Notes: generated by a model from the sequence alone, not told the origin. A DNA stretch of 7,780 nucleotides from Sulfurimonas sp. (GCA_002733155.1 NVUO01000016.1:18549-26328), one strand, 5' to 3'; positions 1 through 5,841 are shown, numbered from the stretch's first letter. Program-made: numbers and translations.

Positions 1-328
1 TTTTTAGTTTTAAGGCTAAGTTTTTAAGTCCAAAAGGTTGGGCTAACTCTTTTTTACTTAATGTTTGTAGCTGTTTAGTATTTGCCATCAACAAACAGTT
101 TACGTATTCATCTCTGGCTATGACAGTTCCACGAGGCACAGCCAAATCTGCACCTATACTTAAGGCATCTTGTTTTAAAATATTTGCAGCACCTACATGT
201 AAGTTTTTAATCTCTATTAAATGCAGAGACATTTTTGATGCTAGAATAGATATACCACCAGTATCTGTACCTAAATCTTCTAAATAAGCCTTAGCGTCAA
301 TAGATGATGAAAGTTTATGAACTAACAC
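1..328 (-). CDS. folP: Dihydropteroate synthase FolP, N-terminal part (runs off the left edge)
   Basis: FolP joins p-aminobenzoate to the pterin pyrophosphate in cytoplasmic folate synthesis. Only the first 109 codons are present, reading leftward from a GTG at 328. The start is supported by GGAG at 335-338, six bases upstream, and there is no better start nearby. The visible protein contains GGISILASK (residues 24-32), VGAANILKQDALSIGAD (45-61) and AVPRGT (63-68), wording I associate with the long FolP of Campylobacterota. The canonical DHPS signature (a NVTPDSFSDGG-type segment) is not in this part, so the catalytic barrel should lie beyond the edge, behind an N-terminal extension absent from the ~280-residue E. 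coli enzyme. It overlaps the end of holB by 14 bases and is the fifth gene of the rppH-lysC-hobA-holB-folP train, matching the order recalled in Helicobacter and Campylobacter. The name rests on this family wording plus synteny, not on catalytic motifs. Confidence 0.78.
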   Translation of the reverse strand, partial: MLVHKLSSSIDAKAYLEDLGTDTGGISILASKMSLHLIEIKNLHVGAANILKQDALSIGADLAVPRGTVIARDEYVNCLLMANTKQLQTLSKKELAQPFGLKNLALKLK

Positions 329-944
329 TTTTATCTCCAATAAAACCCATCAAGATAAGAGCCAATACACTTTGAGGTCTTGAATTTAACTCTAAAAGTC
401 TATATGCCTTATCAAAATTGTCCAACTGGACTTGTGATAATATTAACATATCTATAACTACTGCACGATTATAAAGTGCCTCTATTAAAGACTTTGCCTC
501 AGATTTTTTTATACGTGATTTATCTTTTAAAAATGTGAAAACCTTAGCATAATCAAGTCTAGCTAAATTTAAATCTAATTCAGAAATTATATGATTTATT
601 TTACCTTGAATGATAGGGAGACGGGAACGTACAGTTGCTAATAAGTTTGATTTAGTTGGAGAAATTATTATAAATTCTATATTACGAGGTGGTTCTTCTA
701 AAACTTTTAAAAGGGAGTTTTGCGCTTCTTTAGTAAATTTTAAAGCTCCAAAGATAATGTACTTTGTCTGTGATTCACTAATATAAGCCTCAGCTACAAC
801 TGCTTTGGCATGCTCTAGTTTAAAATCTTCTTCTATAAAACCAACTACACGGGAAGGTTTTAGTCTCTCTTTAAGTTTTTCAAACTCTTCTTCAATTTCT
901 GTTGATATTAAAATATAACCAGTATTAGGTGCCTCAATTAACAT
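315..944 (-). CDS. holB: DNA polymerase III delta-prime-like clamp-loader subunit HolB (short form)
   Basis: This is the clamp-loader delta' subunit, which works with tau/gamma and delta to place the beta clamp on DNA. The clearest evidence is the AAA+ signature EAQNSLLKVLEEPP (residues 73-86) followed by TVRSRLP (104-110), matching the sensor/SRC arginine region of DnaX and HolB proteins, with Leu in place of the usual Cys. I place the start at ATG 944 because GGAGAGG at 948-954 is correctly spaced; an upstream in-frame ATG at 968 would add eight residues inside hobA but lacks such a site. The protein is then 209 residues, against about 330 in E. coli. It has no cysteine cluster for the zinc module, no P-loop (also non-functional in E. 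coli delta'), and little room for the C-terminal collar. Short HolB proteins are usual in Campylobacterota. It overlaps hobA by 11 bases and folP by 14, so it is surely cotranscribed. Confidence 0.85.
   Translation of the reverse strand: MLIEAPNTGYILISTEIEEEFEKLKERLKPSRVVGFIEEDFKLEHAKAVVAEAYISESQTKYIIFGALKFTKEAQNSLLKVLEEPPRNIEFIIISPTKSNLLATVRSRLPIIQGKINHIISELDLNLARLDYAKVFTFLKDKSRIKKSEAKSLIEALYNRAVVIDMLILSQVQLDNFDKAYRLLELNSRPQSVLALILMGFIGDKSVSS
335..338 (-). promoter_or_regulatory. Ribosome binding site of folP
   Basis: GGAG on the minus strand lies six bases before the GTG at 328, inside the 3' end of holB. It selects this GTG as the folP start and implies translational coupling to holB. Confidence 0.6.
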
Positions 945-1485
945 CAACCTCTCCAAACATTGCTGCATTTAAGGAGGCATCAAAAAGTCTATATAATTGC
1001 AGAAGTTTTACATCTAAAGACTTATCATAAGATTTTAAATTAAAAGCATTAGAGTTATCTTCATCAAAAATCCAAAAATAACTGTTATCTTTTCTTTTGG
1101 CAATATCCCCACGTTTATCATCCCCAGAACCAATATACCAAAAAAAGTAATCATCCTTATAAGAGATAGATATCATATCCTCTAAGACATCAATCATATC
1201 CCCACCATTTACATAATTATAATGTTTATATAAACTGTATATACTAACTATTGGTAAAAGTGGACGTTCTAATAACTTAGTATTTATAGAACTCAAAATA
1301 TAAGATTCTAACCACTTTCTTTTCTCATCAGTTATAAGGATTATAGTCTTACCTAGTAAAATTTGTTCAAGAGCTTGAGATGTCGTAGTAGTCCAGTCAA
1401 ATCTTTGCTCCTCCAGCCATGACAAACAAGCACCCTCTTCACGTATAGTATCAAGACTCCATTGTGCAAAATCGGTTGAATTCAT
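934..1485 (-). CDS. hobA: HobA, DnaA-binding regulator of replication initiation
   Basis: HobA binds domain I of DnaA and promotes its assembly at oriC. It is the Campylobacterota structural counterpart of E. coli DiaA (SIS-like fold, tetrameric). At 183 residues the length matches the H. pylori protein HP1230. Recognisable blocks are CLSWLEEQRFDW (residues 20-31), GKTIILITDEKRKWLESYIL (45-64), YFFWYIGSGDDKRGDIAKR (113-131), FWIFDED (137-143) and the tail LLQLYRLFDASLNAAMFGE (161-179). No signal peptide or membrane segment is seen, as expected for a cytosolic protein. Only one ATG is plausible; the stop of lysC lies seven bases upstream and no strong Shine-Dalgarno is visible, so translation is probably coupled to lysC. 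Downstream it overlaps holB, placing an initiation factor and a clamp-loader subunit on one mRNA. HobA is the strongest taxonomic marker in the window. Confidence 0.93.
   Translation of the reverse strand: MNSTDFAQWSLDTIREEGACLSWLEEQRFDWTTTTSQALEQILLGKTIILITDEKRKWLESYILSSINTKLLERPLLPIVSIYSLYKHYNYVNGGDMIDVLEDMISISYKDDYFFWYIGSGDDKRGDIAKRKDNSYFWIFDEDNSNAFNLKSYDKSLDVKLLQLYRLFDASLNAAMFGEVDVN
948..954 (-). promoter_or_regulatory. Ribosome binding site deciding the holB start
   Basis: GGAGAGG on the minus strand, within the last codons of hobA, puts its GGAG core six bases before ATG 944. This favours 944 over the in-frame ATG at 968 as the holB start. Confidence 0.6.
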
Positions 1486-1492
1486 TTGATTT

Positions 1493-2704
1493 TTACTTAT
1501 CTAACTCGTAAGCATTATGAAGAGAACGAACCGCAAGTTCAGCATATTTTTCATCAATTACCATAGAAACTTTGATCTCTGAAGTTGAAATCATATTGAT
1601 ATTTATATTTTCTTCTGCCATAGTTGAGAATGCACGAGCAGCTACACCTGCATGAGACTTCATACCTACACCAACTACAGATACTTTACAAATTTTTTCA
1701 TTATAAGAATCATCTTTAATATCACCATTTTCTACAAATAAATCTACTACTAATTTTGCCTCAGACAAATCACTTACTGGAACTGTAAAGTCAATGTTAG
1801 TAGTACCATCGTGAGCTGTATTTTGAATAATTACATCAATATTTACTTCAGCTTTTGCTAATTTATTAAAAATATCAGATGCTATACCTGGTTTATCTTT
1901 CACACCCATTAAAGAGATACGAGCTTGGTTTTTATCTAATGCGATTCCGCTTACTAATGGTGCTTCCATAATGTTTTCTTCCTTAGTTATTAATGTACCC
2001 TCTTCATATGAGAAGCTTGTTCTTGTTACTAAATTTACATTCAATTTTTTTGCCATCTCTACTGAACGGTTTTGAAGTACTTTAGCACCTAATGATGCTA
2101 ATTCCAACATCTCATCATAAGAGATATTATTTAGTTTTTTTGCCTTTGGTTCTATACGTGGGTCAGTTGTGTATATTCCACTTACATCTGTGTAAATCTC
2201 ACATAAATCCGCACCAATTGCACCAGCTATAGCTACAGCTGAAAGATCAGATCCCCCACGACCTAGTGTAGTAATATCACCTTGAGAGTTTACACCTTGA
2301 AAACCAGCTACTACTATAATTTTTCCATCTTTAATTTCAGAGTTCATAAGTTCAGGGTTTATCTTTTTTATACGAGCTTTTGTATGTGAAGTATCAGTTA
2401 TAATTCCAGCTTTTCTGCCAGTCATAGCTACAGAAGAATGACCCATCTCATTTAAAGCTATTGAAAGAAGTGATGCTGTAACTCTTTCACCAGAACTAAG
2501 TAACATATCCATTTCAGCTTTAGATGGATTAGAAGAAAAATGTTCAGCATATCCAACTAATTTATTTGTCTCACCACTCATAGCTGATACGACTACTACT
2601 ACATCATTCCCAGCTTTTTTACTCTCACTTACCCTTTTAGCTACATTAGCTATACGATCTAAATTACCAACACTTGTTCCGCCAAACTTTTGTACTATTA
2701 GCAT
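1493..2704 (-). CDS. lysC: Aspartate kinase (aspartokinase) LysC
   Basis: Aspartokinase phosphorylates aspartate, the first step to lysine/diaminopimelate, threonine and methionine. All hallmarks are present: KFGGTSVG (residues 6-13), SSGERVTASLLS (70-81), GFQG (134-137), TLGRGGSDLSA (146-156) and EIYTDVSGIYTTDPR (169-183) in the kinase domain. Two ACT domains follow at about 262-330 and 340-403, with QNTAHDGTTNIDF (294-306) and ISTSEIKVS (372-380). The 403-residue length is that of a monofunctional enzyme with no homoserine dehydrogenase fused. The ACT wording resembles Corynebacterium aspartokinase, which is inhibited jointly by lysine and threonine, so similar feedback is a fair inference. 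Met246 lies at the domain junction and may start a separate regulatory subunit (see finding). The start ATG 2704 has GAGGA at 2716-2720, 11 bases away, and follows the rppH stop by one base. The same neighbour order is recalled in H. pylori (HP1228-HP1232). Confidence 0.96.
   Translation of the reverse strand: MLIVQKFGGTSVGNLDRIANVAKRVSESKKAGNDVVVVVSAMSGETNKLVGYAEHFSSNPSKAEMDMLLSSGERVTASLLSIALNEMGHSSVAMTGRKAGIITDTSHTKARIKKINPELMNSEIKDGKIIVVAGFQGVNSQGDITTLGRGGSDLSAVAIAGAIGADLCEIYTDVSGIYTTDPRIEPKAKKLNNISYDEMLELASLGAKVLQNRSVEMAKKLNVNLVTRTSFSYEEGTLITKEENIMEAPLVSGIALDKNQARISLMGVKDKPGIASDIFNKLAKAEVNIDVIIQNTAHDGTTNIDFTVPVSDLSEAKLVVDLFVENGDIKDDSYNEKICKVSVVGVGMKSHAGVAARAFSTMAEENININMISTSEIKVSMVIDEKYAELAVRSLHNAYELDK
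1978..1984 (-). promoter_or_regulatory. Possible internal ribosome binding site in lysC
   Basis: AAGGAAG on the minus strand ends eight bases before an in-frame ATG (1967-1969, Met246 of LysC) at the border between the kinase domain and the ACT domains. It could start a 158-residue ACT-only beta subunit. The same bases also encode Lys-Glu-Glu, so it may be accidental. Confidence 0.35.
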
Positions 2705-2705
2705 T

Positions 2706-3176
2706 TTAAAGAAAATCCTCTTTTTTAAAATAGTTTATTACTTTTTCATATACATCTTTTTTAAAACTTGCACTTAGTTTTAAAACATCTTCAATTCCAA
2801 CAAATTTAAAATCATTAAATTCAGGGTGTTTTGTCTCTATATTAATTTTTGCATCTTTATTTAACTTAACTAAAAAATATCTTTGTCTTTGTCCTATAAA
2901 AGGTTTCATATTTTTGGCAATCTTTGTAGGAAAATCATAAGATATCCATTTTGGATATTCATGTATAACCTCAACAGCTGCTGTTCCAATCTCTTCTTCA
3001 AGCTCACGAAAAAGTGCCTCTAAAATACTTTCACCAGAGTCTATTCCTCCTTGAGGAAACTGCCATACATCTTCTAAATCATTTCTTTGAGCTAAAAATA
3101 TCTCTTTTTTTTGTGGATAATTATTTGACACTATTATCATCGCTACATTTGGACGATATAAATCTTTTTTATTCAT
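2706..3176 (-). CDS. rppH: RNA pyrophosphohydrolase RppH (Nudix hydrolase)
   Basis: RppH removes pyrophosphate from the 5' triphosphate end of mRNA, which starts 5'-end-dependent decay; relatives hydrolyse dinucleoside polyphosphates. The 156-residue protein opens with YRPNVAMIIV (7-16), carries WQFPQGG (38-44), and has a complete Nudix box (Gx5Ex7REUxEExGU) spanning residues 43-65: GGIDSGE, then RELEEEIG at 57-64. It also has the family's GQRQRYFL segment (95-102), seen in RppH and plant-type Ap4A hydrolases. Length is normal for the group. It is the first gene of the leftward operon: a TATAAT lies at 3203-3208, and lysC begins one base after its stop. The start ATG 3176 has only a weak Shine-Dalgarno. 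The assignment as RppH rather than a generic Nudix enzyme rests on these motifs and on the operon position, matching HP1228 in H. pylori. Confidence 0.92.
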   Translation of the reverse strand: MNKKDLYRPNVAMIIVSNNYPQKKEIFLAQRNDLEDVWQFPQGGIDSGESILEALFRELEEEIGTAAVEVIHEYPKWISYDFPTKIAKNMKPFIGQRQRYFLVKLNKDAKINIETKHPEFNDFKFVGIEDVLKLSASFKKDVYEKVINYFKKEDFL

Positions 3177-3202
3177 AAATCAACTTCATCATAGTTTTCG
3201 CG

Positions 3203-3208
3203 ATTATA
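3203..3208 (-). promoter_or_regulatory. Promoter -10 box for the rppH-lysC-hobA-holB-folP operon
   Basis: A perfect TATAAT on the minus strand lies 26 bases before the rppH ATG and is preceded by T-rich DNA (TTGCTTTTTTAG) rather than a good -35 box. That is the usual form of a housekeeping promoter in Campylobacterota. The predicted leader is about 20 bases. It lies in the 59-base gap after the EAL gene, so the operon need not depend on read-through. Confidence 0.6.
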
Positions 3209-3235
3209 CTAAAAAAGCAATTAAACAAAGCTAAT

Positions 3236-4633
3236 TTATATTAATTTATAAGTTTTAGCACTTTGAGGTTCCCCATAATAATAACCTTGCATATAATCAA
3301 CACCAAGTTCTTTAACAGTATCAGATATCTCTTTTGTACTTACAAATTCAGCTATCGTTTTAATACCAGTATCTTTGGCATATTTAATAAGTCCCTGAAC
3401 CATCAAATAAGCTTTTTTGTCTGTATTTAATTTTTCTACTAATGTACCATCAATTTTTATATAATCTATATCTAATTGCACTATGTTTGTAAAGTTTGAA
3501 TAGCCAGACCCAAAATCATCTATGGAGACCTTACATCCATACTTTTTTACCATTTTTATAAAACTTTCCAAAATCTTATAATCTTTAATCTCTTCAGATT
3601 CAACTATTTCAAAAGTTATAGCATCCCCACCATGCTTTTCAAGTCTATTTTTTATATACTTAATCATAGTAGGTGATATAATATTTTCATATGTTATATT
3701 TATTGAAATAGCTATATCTGATTTTTCATATACCTTAAAAACTTTTTGCATCATCTGTCTTGTAAAATATTCAAAAGTCTTATCTTCAATAGCTGAATTT
3801 AAAAAATAATATGGGGTAACTATTTCACCATCAGATGTTTGAAGACGGGCTAAGGCCTCATACTTCATTATACTTTCATCTTTTGCATCTAAAACTGGTT
3901 GAAAATAGGGGATAATATTACCATCATATAAGGCTTGTTTATATATAGTTAATCTATCTAGGCTTGACTTTTTAACATCTTTGGATGCTTGAGTCTCTTC
4001 ATATATCTTATAACTTCTTTTAGTTAATATAGCCTCTTGAAGGACCACATCTGCCCTATGAAAAAGATGAGAATCTGAATATGCAATACCCGCAGTAAAA
4101 TCAAGTACAGTTGATGTACCATCAATATTTTTATGTATATCTTTATCCATATTATTAAAAATTGAATATTTTAATATAGAAAAATATTTATCAAAATAAT
4201 TTTTTTTTGGAACTAAAATTGCAAATTCGTAAAGGTTTAATACATATAAAAATGCTTCATTATTAAAAAGTACATTTTTAAGCTGTTTTGATTTATCTTT
4301 TATTATATCTTTAATATATTCAAATCCATTTAACTCTTTTAGAGTATTTATATGATTTAAATGAAGAATCACTAACATAGCCTCATCCTTTAAAGCACTA
4401 ATATCCCTAATTAATGATTCCCTATTTGGTAAACTCGTTATCTCATCAGTAACTCTTATTTGTACAAATATATTTTCAATGTCCATATCCTCTGTATCAT
4501 CTAATATTCTTTTTAAACATGAAATCATAAATAATTTTTTTTCTTGTATAGAAGTAGTATATAATTCTTTTATTTGTAATAAATAATTATCAATATTTTC
4601 TAACTTTTTCAATTTCATTCCTTGATGTAACAT
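3236..4633 (-). CDS. Cyclic-di-GMP phosphodiesterase: degenerate GGDEF domain plus EAL domain
   Basis: This soluble 465-residue protein is predicted to degrade cyclic di-GMP. Residues ~1-60 are helical with no recognised sensor domain or membrane segment. A GGDEF-type domain (about 62-215) begins DEITSLPNR (63-71) but is degenerate: the metal-binding DLD is HLN (91-93) and the signature GGDEF is NLYEF (133-137), so cyclase activity is unlikely. The EAL domain (about 224-460) keeps all recognised catalytic positions: EAL (E259), N312, E342, DDFGSGYS (D372, D373), K393, E429 and Q449. It should therefore be active. The start is uncertain: ATG 4633 lies almost at the predicted transcript start; ATG 4618 directly abuts AAGGA; a TTG at 4612 has AAGGA six bases upstream and would give 458 residues. 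An A9 run (4200-4208, minus strand) precedes the EAL part. Its neighbours are housekeeping genes, so the cellular process it controls cannot be inferred. Confidence 0.9.
   Translation of the reverse strand: MLHQGMKLKKLENIDNYLLQIKELYTTSIQEKKLFMISCLKRILDDTEDMDIENIFVQIRVTDEITSLPNRESLIRDISALKDEAMLVILHLNHINTLKELNGFEYIKDIIKDKSKQLKNVLFNNEAFLYVLNLYEFAILVPKKNYFDKYFSILKYSIFNNMDKDIHKNIDGTSTVLDFTAGIAYSDSHLFHRADVVLQEAILTKRSYKIYEETQASKDVKKSSLDRLTIYKQALYDGNIIPYFQPVLDAKDESIMKYEALARLQTSDGEIVTPYYFLNSAIEDKTFEYFTRQMMQKVFKVYEKSDIAISINITYENIISPTMIKYIKNRLEKHGGDAITFEIVESEEIKDYKILESFIKMVKKYGCKVSIDDFGSGYSNFTNIVQLDIDYIKIDGTLVEKLNTDKKAYLMVQGLIKYAKDTGIKTIAEFVSTKEISDTVKELGVDYMQGYYYGEPQSAKTYKLI
4619..4623 (-). promoter_or_regulatory. 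Shine-Dalgarno-like AAGGA near the EAL gene start
   Basis: AAGGA on the minus strand directly abuts ATG 4618 (too close) but lies six bases before an in-frame TTG at 4612. It suggests that translation may begin at the TTG rather than at ATG 4633. Confidence 0.35.
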
Positions 4634-4641
4634 AACAAACC

Positions 4642-4647
4642 ATTATA
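4642..4647 (-). promoter_or_regulatory. Promoter -10 box of the EAL-domain gene
   Basis: A perfect TATAAT on the minus strand; initiation would fall near 4635, about two bases before ATG 4633 and about 23 before the TTG at 4612. No convincing -35 box is seen at the normal distance; a small palindrome (4669-4683) occupies that area. Confidence 0.5.
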
Positions 4648-4668
4648 CTCGTCAATCACTTTGGGCAC

Positions 4669-4683
4669 TCTTAGTCCCTAAGA
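4669..4683. repeat. Short perfect palindrome between the divergent promoters
   Basis: TCTTAG-TCC-CTAAGA is a perfect 6-base inverted repeat with a 3-base centre. It spans roughly -34 to -48 relative to the predicted start of the EAL transcript and about 34 bases upstream of the hemW -10 box. It could be an operator for a dimeric regulator; no specific regulator is recognised and a chance occurrence is possible. Confidence 0.35.
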
Positions 4684-4716
4684 ATAATAATTTAACAAAG
4701 ATAGCTATAAATAAGA

Positions 4717-4722
4717 TATAAT
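4717..4722 (+). promoter_or_regulatory. Promoter -10 box of hemW, probably giving a leaderless transcript
   Basis: A perfect TATAAT ends five bases before the hemW ATG (4728), so transcription should begin at or next to the start codon. No Shine-Dalgarno precedes the ATG. TTAACA at 4692-4697 resembles a -35 box, but with a long 19-base spacer. A weaker TATAAA at 4706-4711 would give a ~10-base leader instead. Confidence 0.5.
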
Positions 4723-4727
4723 TTCAA

Positions 4728-5777
4728 ATGCTACTTTATATACATATACCATTTTGTGATTCAAAATGCTCATACTGCGCTTTTAATTCCTATGTTGATA
4801 AATTTCACCTAAAAAGAACTTATATGAAAAGCCTTCATATACAACTTTTGTATGAGTTAAAAAGATTTAATGTAAAAGAAAAAGAGATTGAAAGTATTTT
4901 CATTGGTGGTGGTACACCATCTACAGTGGAACCAGAACTTTATCAAGCTATATTTAATACACTTGAACCATATCTAGGTGATAATATAGAAATCACATCA
5001 GAAGCCAACCCAAATAGTGCTACAGCCCAATGGTTAGAGGGTATGTACAAACTTGGTGTAAACCGTATTAGTTTTGGGGTACAAAGTTTTAACAAAAATA
5101 AGTTAAAAATTCTTAATCGTGCACATTCAAAAGAGGATGCTATTTTAGCTATACATACTGCAAAAAAAGTTGGTTATAAAAACATTTCTCTTGATTTAAT
5201 ATACGCTACACTAGGTGATACTAAAGAATTACTTTTATATGATTTAGATTTAGCTTTTAAACTTCCTATAAACCATCTAAGTGCCTATGCTTTAACTATC
5301 GAAGAGGGTACAGTTTTTCAATCTAAACCGTATATGTCAAAAGAAACTTTAGAGACAACTGAATGGTTTTTAAAAAAAATCAGCTCAAAATTCCCACAAT
5401 ATGAGATAAGTAATTTTGGAACTTATAAAAGTTCACATAATCTTGCTTATTGGGAATATAAAGACTACATTGGTTTAGGTTGCGGAGCTGTAGGTAAGCT
5501 TGGACTTCAAAGATTTTATCCAACTACAAATATAGAATCTTATATAAAGAACCCTTTAGATATTAGGATTGAAGATTTAAGCAAAGAAGATAAAAAAATG
5601 GAACAAATATTTTTGGGTCTAAGGTCATGCATAGGTATTAATAAAAATATTTTAAATAAAAATGAACTAGAAAAAGCAAAGCTTTTAGTGGATGAAAAAA
5701 AACTATCCTTTAAAAATGATACATTTTATAACGACAATTATCTTTTATCAGATGAGATTGCTCTTTTTATATCATAG
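4728..5777 (+). CDS. hemW: Radical SAM heme chaperone HemW (HemN-like)
   Basis: HemW is a radical SAM protein that binds heme and delivers it to target proteins; it was long annotated as oxygen-independent coproporphyrinogen III oxidase. The opening MLLYIHIPFCDSKCSYCAF fixes both start and family: the cluster ligands are C10, C14 and C17 (CxxxCxxC). The next position of interest is F19, not the fourth Cys of true HemN (CxxCxC), which argues for HemW. Other blocks are GGGTPS (60-65), SEANPN (91-96), NRISFGVQSFN (112-122), HLSAYALTIEEGT (183-195), YEISNFG (225-231), HNLAYWEYKDYIGLG (237-251) and a HemN C-terminal-type region to 349. The usual DLIYGLPGQT appears here as DLIYATLGDT (156-165). Length is normal. 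The gene has its own promoter against the start codon and is followed after 64 bases by tatB; I recall the same order in C. jejuni (Cj0580c-Cj0577c). Confidence 0.92.
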   Translation: MLLYIHIPFCDSKCSYCAFNSYVDKFHLKRTYMKSLHIQLLYELKRFNVKEKEIESIFIGGGTPSTVEPELYQAIFNTLEPYLGDNIEITSEANPNSATAQWLEGMYKLGVNRISFGVQSFNKNKLKILNRAHSKEDAILAIHTAKKVGYKNISLDLIYATLGDTKELLLYDLDLAFKLPINHLSAYALTIEEGTVFQSKPYMSKETLETTEWFLKKISSKFPQYEISNFGTYKSSHNLAYWEYKDYIGLGCGAVGKLGLQRFYPTTNIESYIKNPLDIRIEDLSKEDKKMEQIFLGLRSCIGINKNILNKNELEKAKLLVDEKKLSFKNDTFYNDNYLLSDEIALFIS

Positions 5778-5794
5778 TTTAATTATTCTTTAGA

Positions 5795-5826
5795 TAGAAT
5801 TTTAGCCTTATTATATATATTATAAA
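5795..5826 (+). promoter_or_regulatory. Possible promoter ahead of tatB
   Basis: The 64-base gap between hemW and tatB holds several -10-like sequences: TAGAAT at 5795-5800 after T-rich DNA, and TATAAA at 5821-5826. None stands out and no -35 box is evident. The tat-queA genes may have their own promoter or be read from hemW. Confidence 0.3.
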
Positions 5827-5830
5827 TTTA

Positions 5831-5835
5831 GAGGA
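5831..5835 (+). promoter_or_regulatory. Ribosome binding site of tatB
   Basis: GAGGA lies six bases before the tatB ATG at 5842, the clearest Shine-Dalgarno in the rightward genes. Confidence 0.7.
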
Positions 5836-5841
5836 TTTCAT

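Noticed and set aside
945..968. Extended holB start at ATG 968 (eight extra residues)
   Set aside because: These residues lie fully inside hobA and have no ribosome site, whereas ATG 944 has GGAGAGG at the right distance.
3105..3112. A8 run in rppH (and other A8 runs in hemW and tatB) as phase-variation tracts
   Set aside because: Runs of this length recur across the window in housekeeping genes and are expected from the AT-rich composition.
3209..3238. Possible terminator after the EAL gene (T-run TTTTTT on the minus strand)
   Set aside because: No stable GC stem precedes the T run; the similar ATTAGCTTT and AATTGCTTT segments are direct, not inverted. The T run is better explained as the T-rich part of the rppH promoter.
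4660..4675. Sigma-54-like element (GGGCAC) in the divergent region
   Set aside because: The required TGGCAC-N5-TTGC layout is not met and both flanking genes have perfect TATAAT boxes.
4728..5777. Coproporphyrinogen III oxidase HemN
   Set aside because: The motif is CxxxCxxCxF rather than the CxxxCxxCxC of true HemN, and the length and remaining blocks fit HemW.
5778..5841. Small gene or terminator between hemW and tatB
   Set aside because: The 64-base gap has no hairpin and no open frame with a ribosome site; it holds only AT-rich promoter-like sequence and the tatB ribosome site.
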